A stretch of DNA of 64,000 bases from positions 62,001-126,000 of the forward strand of contig CAKTEQ010000003.1 of assembly GCA_934552825.1 (NCBI GenBank), written 5' to 3'. Positions 17,972 through 27,848 of the stretch are shown in pieces; position 1 is the stretch's first letter; every line of letters begins with the position of its first letter. The position numbers and the translations under genes are program-made. The notes beneath the pieces are model-generated. The model saw nothing but the letters and a program-made list of their open reading frames with translations, was not told where the DNA came from and did not search any database. The stretch comes from an uncultured Oscillospiraceae bacterium. Lineage in GTDB: Bacteria; Bacillota; Clostridia; Oscillospirales; Oscillospiraceae.

Positions 17972-17994
17972 GGCGCACCGGGAGGTATCGGGCG

Positions 17995-18870
17995 ATGGAT
18001 AGAAGGAAAAAAAGAAGAATATTTGAAAACACCGTCCACGGGGTTTTCCTGGTGCTGGGGCTTATAACAGTCGCCTGCGTGCTGGTCATAACGGTGTACC
18101 TGGTCATATCGGGCATACCGGCGATCGCCGAGATAGGGCTGTTCAAGTTCCTCTTCGGCAAGACCTGGGCGTCCACGGCGGCAGAGCCGTCCTACGGCAT
18201 TCTGCCATTTATTCTCACGAGTATTTACGGTACGGCGGGTGCTATCGTCATAGGCGTGCCCATCGGGCTGCTGACGGCGGTGTACCTCGCGAAGATAGCA
18301 AGCCCGCGCGTGAGAAGCGTGATGCAGTCGGCAGTGAGCCTGCTGGCGGGCATACCCTCCGTGGTATATGGTCTTGTGGGCATGCTGGTGCTTGTGCCGG
18401 GGATCAGGAAAATATTCAACGTGCCCGACGGCTCGGGACTGCTGGCGGCTATCATAGTTCTGGCAGTAATGATACTGCCCTCAATAATAAAAGTATCGGT
18501 CACATCCCTGGAGGCTGTGCCGAAAGAGTATGAGGACGCGTCTCTTGCCCTGGGCGCCACGCCTGTGGAGACTTATTTCAAGGTCTCTCTGCCCGCGGCG
18601 AAAAGCGGCATCGCGGCGGCGGTGGTGCTGGGCGTGGGGCGTGCCATAGGGGAAGCGATGGCTGTGATGATGGTGTCCGGCAACGTGCCGAATATGCCGG
18701 GGCTTTTCCAGAGCGTGCGCTTCCTCACGACGGCGGTCGCCAGCGAAATGTCATATTCCGCGGGGCTTCAGAGACAGGCGCTTTTCTCCATAGCACTGGT
18801 GCTGTTCCTGTTCATCATGCTCATAAACGCGACACTTAATTTCTTCCTCAAGCGGAATAAGGAGGGGTAA
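17995..18870 (+). CDS. pstC: Phosphate ABC transporter permease PstC
   Basis: One of the two membrane subunits forming the phosphate channel. It has 291 residues with about six membrane spans (first at 18-42, LVLGLITVACVLVITVYLV). The binding-protein-dependent permease signature appears as EDASLALGATPVETYFKVSLPAAKSGI, the EAA loop that docks on PstB. GIPSVVYGLVGM is typical of PstC/PstA. It starts with a GGGAGG site 67 bases after pstS and is followed after three bases by pstA. Confidence 0.95.
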   Translation: MDRRKKRRIFENTVHGVFLVLGLITVACVLVITVYLVISGIPAIAEIGLFKFLFGKTWASTAAEPSYGILPFILTSIYGTAGAIVIGVPIGLLTAVYLAKIASPRVRSVMQSAVSLLAGIPSVVYGLVGMLVLVPGIRKIFNVPDGSGLLAAIIVLAVMILPSIIKVSVTSLEAVPKEYEDASLALGATPVETYFKVSLPAAKSGIAAAVVLGVGRAIGEAMAVMMVSGNVPNMPGLFQSVRFLTTAVASEMSYSAGLQRQALFSIALVLFLFIMLINATLNFFLKRNKEG

Positions 18871-18873
18871 GAA

Positions 18874-19737
18874 ATGCTGGAAAATAAGATATCGGGAAAA
18901 AGAAAGGCATACATCGGAGTTATGAAAGCGCTGATGTGGATAGCGGCGGGGCTGACCTGCGCGCTGGTGCTTTTCATGATAATCTATGTGCTGGCAAAGG
19001 GGATACCAAATATAAGCTGGGAGCTGCTCTCAACGGCGCCGAGCTATCTTGATGACAGGATAGGCATCCTGCCGGATATCCTCAACACGGTCTATATAGT
19101 CCTCGCCACGCTTGTCATTGTGCTGCCCATCGGCGTTGGCGCCGCAATATATCTCACGGAGTACGCGGCGAACAAAAAGCTTGTGGCAGTGATCGAGTAC
19201 GCGGCGGAGACGCTTTCAGGCATTCCCTCCATAATCTACGGCCTTGTGGGCATGCTGGTGTTCTGCCAGTTTTTCAATATGCAGACCTCACTCATGGCGG
19301 GCGCGCTGACGCTGGTCATCATGAACCTGCCCACGATAATGCGCACGACCCAGGAAAGCCTCAAGACAGTGCCCCAGAGCTATCGGGAAGGGGCGTTCGG
19401 TCTGGGCGCCGGCAAGTGGCGCGTGATACACACGGTGGTGCTGCCCGGCTGCGTTGACGGTGTTATAACCGGCTGCATCCTCTCAGTGGGACGCATACTG
19501 GGCGAGTCGGCGGCGCTCCTCTTCACGGCGGGCTTTGCCCACGCGGTGAACGGTATCATCGGCGGGCTAAAGAGCGCCGGCGCTACGCTCACGGTGGCGC
19601 TCTACGTTTACGCCAAGGAACAGGGCGAGTTCGGCGTGGCGTTTGCCATAGCGGCGATACTGATGGTCCTGACGCTCATCATAAACCTTGCCGCGGCGCT
19701 GGTGGCGCGATACTTCAGGAAAAGGAGAAGCATATGA
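18874..19737 (+). CDS. pstA: Phosphate ABC transporter permease PstA
   Basis: Second channel subunit, 287 residues and about six spans. It carries [14 protein letters not shown] and an EAA loop ([24 protein letters not shown]). The segment [15 protein letters not shown] is characteristic of PstA. It is paired with PstC in sequence and order. Its stop overlaps the pstB start by four bases (ATGA), which implies coupled translation with the ATPase. Confidence 0.95.
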   Translation: MLENKISGKRKAYIGVMKALMWIAAGLTCALVLFMIIYVLAKGIPNISWELLSTAPSYLDDRIGILPDILNTVYIVLATLVIVLPIGVGAAIYLTEYAANKKLVAVIEYAAETLSGIPSIIYGLVGMLVFCQFFNMQTSLMAGALTLVIMNLPTIMRTTQESLKTVPQSYREGAFGLGAGKWRVIHTVVLPGCVDGVITGCILSVGRILGESAALLFTAGFAHAVNGIIGGLKSAGATLTVALYVYAKEQGEFGVAFAIAAILMVLTLIINLAAALVARYFRKRRSI

Positions 19738-20489
19738 GCAGCATAATTTCCGTCAAAGACCTGTGTCTCTGGTACGGCAGCCAGCAGGCATTGAAGAATA
19801 TAAATATCCAGATACCGGAGAAGAGCATAACGGCGTTCATCGGACCCTCCGGGTGTGGAAAATCCACATTTCTAAAGACCATAAACCGCATGAACGACCT
19901 TATACCCGGCGTTAAAATAACAGGCCAGGTGAAGTACAGGGGCAAAGATATCTACGCGCCGGACGTGGACGTTAACGAGCTGCGCCGTGAGATAGGCATG
20001 GTGTTCCAGAAGCCGAATCCCTTCCCCATGAGCATATACGACAATATAGCCTACGGCCCCAGGACACACGGTATAAAGAACAAGGCAAAGCTGGACGACA
20101 TAGTCGAGCGGGCGCTGAGAGACGCTGCCATCTGGGACGAGGTAAAGGACAGGCTGAAGAAAAACGCTCTTGGCCTCTCCGGCGGTCAGCAGCAGAGACT
20201 GTGCATAGCGCGGGCGCTGGCTGTTGAGCCGGACATACTACTCATGGACGAACCCACCAGCGCTCTCGACCCGATCTCAACAATGAAGATCGAAGAGCTT
20301 GTCACACAGCTCAAGGAGCGTTATACTATCATCATAGTTACCCACAATATGCAGCAGGCGGTGCGTATTTCCGACCAGGCGGCATTCTTCCTGCTGGGCG
20401 ATCTGGTGGAATACGGCGATACGGAGAAGATGTTCTCCCAGCCGGAGGATAAGCGCACCGAGGACTACATTACAGGGAGAGTTGGATAA
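19734..20489 (+). CDS. pstB: Phosphate ABC transporter ATPase PstB
   Basis: ATP-hydrolysing subunit of the importer, 251 residues. Walker A is GPSGCGKST (about residues 37-45), the signature is [15 protein letters not shown] and Walker B is [13 protein letters not shown]. The PstB-specific stretches [16 protein letters not shown] and [22 protein letters not shown] are present, so it is not a generic ABC ATPase. It overlaps pstA by four bases and phoU by one, keeping the subunits in balance. Confidence 0.97.
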   Translation: MSSIISVKDLCLWYGSQQALKNINIQIPEKSITAFIGPSGCGKSTFLKTINRMNDLIPGVKITGQVKYRGKDIYAPDVDVNELRREIGMVFQKPNPFPMSIYDNIAYGPRTHGIKNKAKLDDIVERALRDAAIWDEVKDRLKKNALGLSGGQQQRLCIARALAVEPDILLMDEPTSALDPISTMKIEELVTQLKERYTIIIVTHNMQQAVRISDQAAFFLLGDLVEYGDTEKMFSQPEDKRTEDYITGRVG

Positions 20490-21133
20490 TGAGAAGTAAA
20501 TTTGACGAACAGCTTGCCGCTCTCAACAGGGAGCTTATAGAGATGGGTGCTCTCTGCGAGGAGGCAATAGCTCTCGCGTCCAAGGCGCTGGACGAGGGAA
20601 ACAGGGAGCTTGCAGGAAAGGTATCGCCTCTGGAGGTGGAGATAGACCGCAAGGAGCACTCCATCGAGGCGATGTGTCTGAAGCTGCTGCTTCAGCAGCA
20701 GCCCGTTGCCCGGGATCTGCGCCAGATCTCCGCGGCGCTGAAGATGATAACGGACATGGAGCGCATAGGCGACCAGGCGGAGGACATAGCGGAGATAGTA
20801 AGCTTTATATCGAGTCCCGCCGGGGAGGACCATACTCTCATGCACGATATGGCTGGTGCAGTGATACGCATGGTCACGGAGAGCGTGGACGCTTTTGTCC
20901 GCCGGGATACCGCTCTCGCGGAGAAGGTAGTGGGGGACGACGACGCTGTGGACGCTTACTTTGACCAGGTCAAGGACAGGCTTATCCACAGAGTGAGAGA
21001 GACGCCGGAAAACGGTGAATATGTTCTCGACCTGCTCATGATAGCAAAATATCTCGAGCGCATAGGTGACCACGCGGTGAATATCGCCGAATGGGTGATC
21101 TTCTCGGTGACAGGAGAACACAAGGAGGGATAG
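20489..21133 (+). CDS. phoU: Phosphate signalling protein PhoU
   Basis: A 214-residue all-helical protein that links the Pst transporter to the PhoR kinase and restrains the response when phosphate is plentiful. Two PhoU repeats are visible, each with the metal-binding pattern E/D-x3-D: MERIGDQAEDIAEI (about residues 89-102) and LERIGDHAVNIAEWV near the C-terminus. Its start overlaps the pstB stop by one base. It lies directly before the two-component genes, consistent with its signalling role. Confidence 0.95.
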   Translation: MRSKFDEQLAALNRELIEMGALCEEAIALASKALDEGNRELAGKVSPLEVEIDRKEHSIEAMCLKLLLQQQPVARDLRQISAALKMITDMERIGDQAEDIAEIVSFISSPAGEDHTLMHDMAGAVIRMVTESVDAFVRRDTALAEKVVGDDDAVDAYFDQVKDRLIHRVRETPENGEYVLDLLMIAKYLERIGDHAVNIAEWVIFSVTGEHKEG

Positions 21134-21137
21134 CAGC

Positions 21138-21812
21138 ATGATTTGGTGCGTAGAAGACGACGGAAGCATCAGGGATATCGAGATATACGCCCTGAGATCC
21201 ATGGGCTTTGAGGCGGAGGGCTTTGATGACGGCGCATCCTTCTGGACGGCGCTGCAGAAGAACAAGCCGGAGCTCGTTGTGCTTGACGTCATGCTCCCGG
21301 GAATGGACGGGATAGAGCTGCTGCGGCGGATGAAGGCGGACCCGGATCTGCGGGGAATCCCCGTCATAATGGCGACGGCGAAGGGAGCTGAATACGACAA
21401 GGTCCAGGGGCTTGACCTGGGCGCGGACTATTATCTTGTCAAGCCCTTCGGCGTGATGGAGCTCGTCTCCTGCGTCAAAGCAGTGCTGCGCCGCTATAAG
21501 CCGGCGGAAAAGAACGCTGTTCTTAAAAGCGGCGGCATAGAAATGAACATGGGGGAGCACACGGTGACGGTTTCAGGGAAGAGCATAGCGCTTACGTTCA
21601 AGGAATTTGAACTCCTGCGCCTGCTCATGACAAATCCCGGCATTGTCTTCACGCGGGATCAGCTCATGGAAAAGGTGTGGGGCATAGAATATTACGGTGA
21701 GACGCGCACGGTGGATATGCACATCCGCACGCTCCGCCAGAAGCTGGGGCAGTGCGGAGAGATGATAAGGACAGTCCGGGGCGTCGGATACCGTTTGGAG
21801 GCGAGAGCATGA
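21138..21812 (+). CDS. phoP: PhoB/PhoP-family response regulator
   Basis: A 224-residue OmpR-class response regulator. The receiver domain has the acidic pocket E6/D7/D8, phosphoacceptor D50 in VVLDVMLPGMDG and K102 in LVKPFG. A winged-helix DNA-binding domain follows (about 130-224) with LTFKEFELLRLLMTNPG and YYGETRTVDMHIRTLRQKLG. It should bind the Pho-box-like repeats before pstS. PhoB and PhoP are the same role under different names; the gene could be called either. It overlaps the kinase gene by four bases. Confidence 0.9.
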   Translation: MIWCVEDDGSIRDIEIYALRSMGFEAEGFDDGASFWTALQKNKPELVVLDVMLPGMDGIELLRRMKADPDLRGIPVIMATAKGAEYDKVQGLDLGADYYLVKPFGVMELVSCVKAVLRRYKPAEKNAVLKSGGIEMNMGEHTVTVSGKSIALTFKEFELLRLLMTNPGIVFTRDQLMEKVWGIEYYGETRTVDMHIRTLRQKLGQCGEMIRTVRGVGYRLEARA

Positions 21813-23467
21813 AGAAAAAAATCTTCAGATCTATTATTCTCGCGGTGGGAGCGGTGCTCCTTGCAAGCCTTGTCATAATCCTCGGGTGTATGTACGACTA
21901 TTTCGGCAGCGTGTACGAGGAGCAGCTGAAGGACGAGCTGGAGATAGCGGCGGCTGGCGTGGAAAACGGCGGCATCGGCAGTCTTGCCCAGCTTGACTCC
22001 CAGCGCTTCCGCCTTACGTGGATAAAGGCGGACGGAAGCGTGATATACGATACGGAGACGGGTGTGTCCCCTCTGGAGAACCATGCGGACCGCCCGGAGG
22101 TCATACAGGCCCTTGAAAAGGGTGAGGGCAGCAGCTGCCGGTATTCCACAACGCTTCTGCAAAAGACGCTCTATCAGGCAAGGCGTCTGGATGACGGCAG
22201 CGTCCTGAGAATATCCATAAGCCGGGCGACGGTGGGTGTGGTGCTTTTGGGCATGGTGCAGCCCATACTCCTCGTGCTTATAGTGGCGCTGGTGCTGTCC
22301 TGGCTCCTTGCCGGGCGGCTTTCAAAGCGCATCGTCAGCCCGCTGAATGACCTTGACCTGGACCATCCCCTTGAAAACGATGCTTATGAGGAACTGAGTC
22401 CTCTGCTCAACCGCATAAACCGCCAGCACCAGCAGATAAACGATCAGCTCCATACGCTCCGGAGAAAGACAGACGAGTTTGCCCAGACGGTCAGAAGCAT
22501 GAAGGAGGGGCTTGTGCTGCTGGACGATAAGCGCACCGTAATGAGCATAAATCCGGCGGCGCGGCGGATATTCTCAGCGGACGGGGACTGCGTGGGTCAG
22601 GATTTCCTTACAGTGGACCGCAGCCGCCATATGAGCAGCGCCGTTACCCAGGCGCTCGAGAGCGGGCACAGCGAGACACGCGACGAGCGGGCGGGGCGGA
22701 TATACCAGTTCGACATAAGCCGCATAGAGTCGGAGAACAGGACTATCGGCGCTGTTATACTGGCCTTTGATATTACGGAGCAGGAGAACGGGGAGCGCAA
22801 CCGCCGGGAGTTCACGGCGAACGTGTCCCACGAGCTCAAGACGCCCATCCAGGGGATAATCGGCAGCGCCGAGCTTATAGAAAACGGGATGGTGAAGGCT
22901 GAGGACCTGCCCCGCTTCATCGGGCACATCCGCCAGGAGGCGTCCCGGCTGGTAACGCTCATCGACGATATAATCCGCCTGTCCCAGCTGGACGAGGGGG
23001 ACGAGATGCCCGAGGAGGAGATGGACCTGCTGGACATCGCGGAAGAGACGGCGGCGGATATTAGTGACGCCGCAAGGGCGAAAAATGTCACGGTGCTTCT
23101 GGAGGGAGAGCCAGCCCCCATGCGCGGCGTGCGCAGGCTGATATACGAGGTGGTTTACAACCTCTGCGACAACGGGATAAAATATAACCGTGAGAACGGC
23201 GAGCTGCGCATAAATACCGGGATCAGGGACGGACGGGCGTTTGTGACAGTTTCGGATACGGGCATAGGCATAGCCCCTGAGCACCAGAAGCGAGTGTTCG
23301 AGCGCTTCTACCGGGTGGACAAGAGCCACTCCAAGGCGTCGGGCGGAACAGGGCTGGGTCTGTCCATAGTGAAGCATGCCGTTCAGTACCACCACGGGGA
23401 GATAAGCCTTTCCAGCGAGCCGGGAAAGGGCACGACCATAACCGTTACATTTCCGGCGGAGAGATAA
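21809..23467 (+). CDS. phoR: PhoR-type sensor histidine kinase
   Basis: A 552-residue membrane kinase. Two spans (about 7-29 and 148-168) flank an extracytoplasmic domain of about 115 residues. A degenerate HAMP-like linker and a PAS domain follow (MKEGLVLLDDKRTVMSINPAARRIF). The HisKA domain has the autophosphorylated His341 in NVSHELKTPIQG. The ATPase domain shows the N box NLCDNGIKYNREN, SDTGIGIAPEHQKRVFERFYR and GGTGLGLSIVKH. The ATG at 21809 overlaps the regulator stop. Operon position with pst-phoU supports a phosphate role. It ends at a terminator. Confidence 0.92.
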   Translation: MKKKIFRSIILAVGAVLLASLVIILGCMYDYFGSVYEEQLKDELEIAAAGVENGGIGSLAQLDSQRFRLTWIKADGSVIYDTETGVSPLENHADRPEVIQALEKGEGSSCRYSTTLLQKTLYQARRLDDGSVLRISISRATVGVVLLGMVQPILLVLIVALVLSWLLAGRLSKRIVSPLNDLDLDHPLENDAYEELSPLLNRINRQHQQINDQLHTLRRKTDEFAQTVRSMKEGLVLLDDKRTVMSINPAARRIFSADGDCVGQDFLTVDRSRHMSSAVTQALESGHSETRDERAGRIYQFDISRIESENRTIGAVILAFDITEQENGERNRREFTANVSHELKTPIQGIIGSAELIENGMVKAEDLPRFIGHIRQEASRLVTLIDDIIRLSQLDEGDEMPEEEMDLLDIAEETAADISDAARAKNVTVLLEGEPAPMRGVRRLIYEVVYNLCDNGIKYNRENGELRINTGIRDGRAFVTVSDTGIGIAPEHQKRVFERFYRVDKSHSKASGGTGLGLSIVKHAVQYHHGEISLSSEPGKGTTITVTFPAER

Positions 23468-23470
23468 GAT

Positions 23471-23505
23471 AAAAACGCTCTGATGAAAAATTCAGAGCGT
23501 TTTTT
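23471..23505 (+). terminator. Terminator after phoR
   Basis: A 13-bp stem (23471-23483 with 23492-23504) ending in a six-base T run closes the pst-pho operon. Confidence 0.92.
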
Positions 23506-23529
23506 GCACCTGTTGGCGCAAGGCGTATC

Positions 23530-23558
23530 TTGACAAGCGGAATTTATACATATATTAT
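23530..23558 (+). promoter_or_regulatory. Promoter for the trmH-like/dprA/topA group
   Basis: TTGACA at 23530-23535, a 17-base spacer and TATTAT at 23553-23558. A short GGCTGCG/CGCAGCC hairpin (23572-23600) lies in the leader. Confidence 0.75.
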
Positions 23559-23637
23559 AAGGAAACAACAGGGCTGCGCGGGCTTATGCCTGTCGCAGCC
23601 TTGTGACAACAGACAGGAAGGGCATGGAGCCGAACGT

Positions 23638-24390
23638 ATGACAGACATTACCAGCAGAAAAAACCCCGTCATAGCGCACATAAGAAAACTGAACGAAAAG
23701 CGGGCATACCGCTATGAATGCCGGCAGTTTGTCTGCGACGGAGCAAAGCTCATGGAAGAGGCTCTGGCGGCGGGGGCGCGTATAGATACGGTGCTGGTGC
23801 GTGAGGATATCACACCTGCCGTGCTGCCGGAGGGCGCAAAGATATACAGGGTTGATGGCGAAATGCTCAAATACGCTTCCCGCCTTGAGACGCCGGCGGA
23901 TATGCTGTTTGTATGCGGTATGCCGGACCCGGCGCTGCCGGAGACGGTGGAGGGCGGCGTGATACTGCTGGACTGCGTGCAGGATCCCGGCAATGTTGGC
24001 ACGGTGCTGCGCACGGCGGACGCCTTCTCCATAGGGACGGTCCTGCTTATAAACGGCTGTGCTGACCCCTATAATCCCAAGACTGTGCGCTCGACCATGG
24101 GCGCGGTGTTCAGGCAGCCTTTTTTTGAGACAGAGCTCTCATCAGCTCTGGCGCTGCTCAGACGATCCGGGAAAAAGCTCTACGGCGCGGCGCTGAGCCA
24201 TGACGCGGCGATCCTGGGTGAAGCACCCATTAAGAACATGGCTGTCGCAATCGGTAACGAGGGCAGTGGCCTGAGCGCGGAAGTGCTCGGGGCAGCGAAG
24301 GAAAAGATATTTATCCCGATGACGGGGAAGGCGGAGTCCCTCAATGCCGCGGTCGCAGCGTCGATAATCATGTGGGAAATGACAAGATAG
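23638..24390 (+). CDS. TrmH-family (SpoU) RNA 2'-O-methyltransferase
   Basis: A 250-residue SPOUT-class methyltransferase that adds a methyl group to a ribose in rRNA or tRNA using SAM. The N-terminus (SRKNPVIAHIRKL to FVCDGAKLMEEAL) is the substrate-binding domain typical of the TsnR/RlmB-like branch. The catalytic knot shows the three motifs LDCVQDPGNVGTVLRTADAF (Asn and Arg), VAIGNEGSGLS and IPMTGKAESLNAAVAASI. The ATG at 23638 matches the usual N-terminus; the frame is open further upstream but without support. The exact RNA target cannot be read from the sequence. dprA follows after 15 bases. Confidence 0.9.
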   Translation: MTDITSRKNPVIAHIRKLNEKRAYRYECRQFVCDGAKLMEEALAAGARIDTVLVREDITPAVLPEGAKIYRVDGEMLKYASRLETPADMLFVCGMPDPALPETVEGGVILLDCVQDPGNVGTVLRTADAFSIGTVLLINGCADPYNPKTVRSTMGAVFRQPFFETELSSALALLRRSGKKLYGAALSHDAAILGEAPIKNMAVAIGNEGSGLSAEVLGAAKEKIFIPMTGKAESLNAAVAASIIMWEMTR

Positions 24391-24405
24391 AGAGGGCGGA
24401 GGACA

Positions 24406-25560
24406 ATGTCTGGGGCAAAATACTGGATATGGCTTGCCACACGAAAAAATCTGAATAAAGTTGCCGCTCTAGGGCTTGTGGAGGCGTTTGGCTCCCCGGC
24501 GGAGGTGTATTTCGCGGCGGCGTCTCAGTATGCCGACGCGGTGAAGCTCAAGCCCCGGGATATTGAGACGCTGCGGGACAAGGACATGGATGAGCCTGAG
24601 CGCATAATGAGCCGGTGCGATGAGGAGAATATAACAATAATCACATATCAGGACTCGGCCTATCCGGAGCGCCTGCGGAATATATATGATCCGCCTCTTG
24701 TGCTGTATGTCAAGGGCAGGCTGCCGGATATCGACTCTCTTCCGGCTGTCGCCATAGTCGGCAAAAGGAAATGCACGCCTTACGGCATGGTCACAGGAGA
24801 GCGCCTTGGCAGGGAAATCACAGAGCACGGCGGTCTTGTAGTATCAGGAATGGCGGAGGGGATAGACACCGCGGGGCATAAGGGCGCGCTGCGTGCCGGA
24901 GGGCAGACTGTCGCGGTGCTCGGCACCGGCGTGGATTATATCTACCCCGCGTCGAACAGGCTGCTCTATGAGGACATAATCGCGGCGGGCGCCGTTGTCA
25001 GCGAAGAGCCGCCCGGTACGGGGGTGACACGAGGCTGTTTTCCCCGGCGCAACAGGATAATAAGCGGGCTGAGCGCCGCGGTGCTCGTGGTGGAGGCGGA
25101 CATGAAAAGCGGTTCCCTGATAACCGCGAACATTGCCCTTGAGCAGGGACGGGAGGTATTTGCCGTACCCGGCAACGTGGACGCGGAGACGAGCGCGGGA
25201 TGTATCCGCCTCATAAGAGAGGGCGCCGGCATCGTGGAAAACGGCTGGGACGTGATGAAGGAGCTCGCGCCGGTGTTCGGCGACAAGATAAAGCGCAGGA
25301 TAAAAAAGTCCGCGCCGCCTATTGAGACGCCGCCGGAGGCAGCCCAATGGCAGCAGCCGGCACAGCGGGTGATCGACACGGGCGGCATGGCTGAAAACGA
25401 GAAAAAGATCGTGGAGACGCTCCTTGAAGGCGCGCTCCATGTGGACGAGATAATCTCCCGCACGCAGCTGTCCGCGGGAGAGGTGCTGGGCAGCCTGACT
25501 TTTCTTGAGGTCAGCGGCACGGTAAGGCAGCTGGACGGCAAGCGTTTTGAACTCACTTGA
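24406..25560 (+). CDS. dprA: DNA-processing protein DprA
   Basis: Loads RecA on incoming single-stranded DNA during natural transformation; also found in species not known to be competent. It has 384 residues. An N-terminal helical region (1-95) precedes the extended Rossmann fold: VAIVGKRKCTPYG, VSGMAEGIDTAGHKGAL, VAVLGTGVDYIYPASNR, CFPRRNRIISGLS and GSLITANIALEQGREVFAVPG. A linker rich in Pro/Gln leads to a C-terminal winged-helix domain (about 325-384, KIVETLLEGALHVDEIISRT). It is complete, with no frameshift. topA follows 17 bases later, the classic dprA-topA order. Confidence 0.95.
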   Translation: MSGAKYWIWLATRKNLNKVAALGLVEAFGSPAEVYFAAASQYADAVKLKPRDIETLRDKDMDEPERIMSRCDEENITIITYQDSAYPERLRNIYDPPLVLYVKGRLPDIDSLPAVAIVGKRKCTPYGMVTGERLGREITEHGGLVVSGMAEGIDTAGHKGALRAGGQTVAVLGTGVDYIYPASNRLLYEDIIAAGAVVSEEPPGTGVTRGCFPRRNRIISGLSAAVLVVEADMKSGSLITANIALEQGREVFAVPGNVDAETSAGCIRLIREGAGIVENGWDVMKELAPVFGDKIKRRIKKSAPPIETPPEAAQWQQPAQRVIDTGGMAENEKKIVETLLEGALHVDEIISRTQLSAGEVLGSLTFLEVSGTVRQLDGKRFELT

Positions 25561-25577
25561 GTACACGGAGGAAAAAC

Positions 25578-27848
25578 ATGGCAAAAAGTGATCTTGTAAT
25601 AGTCGAGTCCCCCGCAAAGGCAAAGACGATAGGCAAATATCTGGGCAGCGGTTACGTTGTGAAGGCGTCTATGGGTCACCTGCGGGATCTGCCGAAGAGC
25701 AAGCTCGGCATTGATATAGAAGGCGGCTTCATCCCGGACTACAAGCCCATAAAGGGCAAGGAGGAGACGATCGCGGATCTTAAGACCGCCGCCGAAAAGA
25801 GTGGAAAAGTCTATCTCGCGACCGACCCGGACCGGGAGGGAGAGGCCATATCATGGCATCTCAAGCAGCTCCTGGAACTCCAGGACGACAAAACGCTCAG
25901 AGTCACATTCAACGAAATCACGAAAAAAGTCGTGGAGGACAGTATAAAGGCCCCACGCAAGATAGATATGGACCTGGTGGACGCTCAGCAGGCGCGGCGT
26001 CTGCTGGACAGGATAGTGGGCTATAAGCTAAGCCCTCTACTCTGGAGGAAGGTCCGCCGTGGCCTCTCCGCCGGACGTGTCCAGTCTGTCGCTACACGTA
26101 TGGTGGTAGACCGGGAAGAGGAGATACGCGCCTTCAAGCCGGAGGAGTACTGGACTCTCACGGCTGAGGTGTCCCGCACAGAGAAGGTGGGGCGTTTTTC
26201 CGCGAAGTTCTACGGCACTGAGAAGAAAAAGATCGACCTTCCCAGCGAGGAAGCCGTAAACGTGGTTAAGGCCGCGGTGACGGACGCGCCTTTCAGGGTG
26301 GCAAGTGTGAAAAAGGGGGAGAAAAAGCGCCAGCCCGCGCCGCCCTTTATCACATCCACGCTCCAGCAGGAGGCTTCCAGAAAGCTCAATATGACACCCC
26401 GGCGCACCATGTCCATCGCCCAGCAGCTCTACGAAGGCGTGGACATCTCCGGCGAGGGTACGGTCGGTCTTATAACCTACATGCGTACTGACTCCCTGCG
26501 CCTTTCCGAGGAGGCGCTCGCCGCGGCGAAGGAGTTCATAGTCGGGCGCTACGGCACCGAATACCACCCCGGAGCCCCACGGCACTATCAGTCGAAGAAG
26601 GAAGCTCAGGACGCCCACGAGGCAATACGTCCCAGCATCGTGACGCTTGACCCGGAGAGTATCAAGGGCGATCTTACGAGCGACCAGTATAAGCTCTATA
26701 AGCTCATCTGGAGCCGCTTTATCGCCTGCCAGATGTCCCCGGCGGTGTATGACAGCCTTTCCGTGGACGTGGAGAGCCGGGACTATATCTTCAGGGGCAC
26801 ATATTCCTCCATCAAATTCAACGGCTTCACGGCGGTGTACGAGGAGAGCCGGGACGATGACGAGGAAGAGAAGAAAAAACAGGTGAAGCTCCCGAACCTC
26901 ACTGAGGGCGAACCGCTGAAGCTGGAAAAGCTGGACGCGGAGCAGCATTTTACGGCGCCACCCGCGAGATACACCGAGGCGTCCCTCATCAAGGCAATGG
27001 AGGAAAAGGGTATCGGAAGACCGAGCACCTATGCGGCGACCATATCCACGATCCTGCTCCACGAGTATGTGGTCAAGGAGGGCAAGAACCTGGTGCCAAC
27101 GCCCTTGGGTGAAGTGATAACCGGGCTTATGAAGGATAAGTTCAAGGATATTGTAGATGTGAAGTTCACAGCTCACATGGAGGAGGAGCTGGACGAGGTC
27201 GAAGAGGGCAGAAAGCCCTGGAAAAGTGTTCTCTCCGAGTTCTATGACGACTTTGAGCTGGAGCTGGAGCAGGCGGAGAAGGATCTGGAGGGCAAGCGCA
27301 TCAAGGTGCCCGACGAGGAGAGCGACGAAGTGTGCGACCTGTGCGGCAGGAAGATGGTCGTGAAGACAGGGCGCTTCGGCAAGTTCCTGGCGTGCCCCGG
27401 GTTCCCGGAGTGTCGGTTTACGAAACCCCTTGTAGTGGCAACACCGGGACGCTGCCCCAAGTGCGACAGCCGCATCCTGAAAAAGACGAGCAAGAACGGC
27501 AACACATATTACGGCTGCGAAAAATTCCCCGACTGTGACTTTATGACCTGGGACGTGCCAGTGGCGGATAACTGCCCCGAGTGCGGCAACACCATGTTCA
27601 AAAAGTCCGGCAAGGGCTACAAGCGCCCCTACTGCATAAACGAAAAGTGCTCCCTCTTTGTCCCCGAGGATAAGCGGGGCGGCAGGAAAAAGACCGCCGC
27701 GGCTGAAAAAACAGAGGAAAAGCCCGAGGAAGAGAAGACCGGGAAAAAGACAGGGACAAAGAAAACGGCGGAGAAAAAGCCCACGTCTAAGAAATCCACA
27801 GGGAAGAAGCCGGCGGCAAAGAAAACTACGAAGAAAAGCGAAGAATAA
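25578..27848 (+). CDS. topA: DNA topoisomerase I
   Basis: Type IA topoisomerase that relaxes negative supercoils. It has 756 residues. The Toprim domain (1-125, IVESPAKAKTIGKYLG and ATDPDREGEAISWHL) binds magnesium. The nucleophile tyrosine is in GLITYMRTDS. Three C-terminal zinc-finger units follow (CDLCGRKM...CPGFPEC, CPKCDSRIL...CEKFPDC, CPECGNTMF...CINEKC). The last about 65 residues are a Lys/Ala/Thr-rich tail (KKTAEKKPTSKK), likely DNA-binding. The ATG at 25578 has GGAGG upstream; an in-frame ATG-like start 21 bases earlier is less likely. trmFO starts one base after its stop. Confidence 0.97.
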   Translation: MAKSDLVIVESPAKAKTIGKYLGSGYVVKASMGHLRDLPKSKLGIDIEGGFIPDYKPIKGKEETIADLKTAAEKSGKVYLATDPDREGEAISWHLKQLLELQDDKTLRVTFNEITKKVVEDSIKAPRKIDMDLVDAQQARRLLDRIVGYKLSPLLWRKVRRGLSAGRVQSVATRMVVDREEEIRAFKPEEYWTLTAEVSRTEKVGRFSAKFYGTEKKKIDLPSEEAVNVVKAAVTDAPFRVASVKKGEKKRQPAPPFITSTLQQEASRKLNMTPRRTMSIAQQLYEGVDISGEGTVGLITYMRTDSLRLSEEALAAAKEFIVGRYGTEYHPGAPRHYQSKKEAQDAHEAIRPSIVTLDPESIKGDLTSDQYKLYKLIWSRFIACQMSPAVYDSLSVDVESRDYIFRGTYSSIKFNGFTAVYEESRDDDEEEKKKQVKLPNLTEGEPLKLEKLDAEQHFTAPPARYTEASLIKAMEEKGIGRPSTYAATISTILLHEYVVKEGKNLVPTPLGEVITGLMKDKFKDIVDVKFTAHMEEELDEVEEGRKPWKSVLSEFYDDFELELEQAEKDLEGKRIKVPDEESDEVCDLCGRKMVVKTGRFGKFLACPGFPECRFTKPLVVATPGRCPKCDSRILKKTSKNGNTYYGCEKFPDCDFMTWDVPVADNCPECGNTMFKKSGKGYKRPYCINEKCSLFVPEDKRGGRKKTAAAEKTEEKPEEEKTGKKTGTKKTAEKKPTSKKSTGKKPAAKKTTKKSEE

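Noticed and set aside
27640..27848. Lysine-rich 3' end of topA as a frameshift or repeat artefact
   Set aside because: The frame is uninterrupted, and basic tails of this kind are common in Clostridia TopA proteins.
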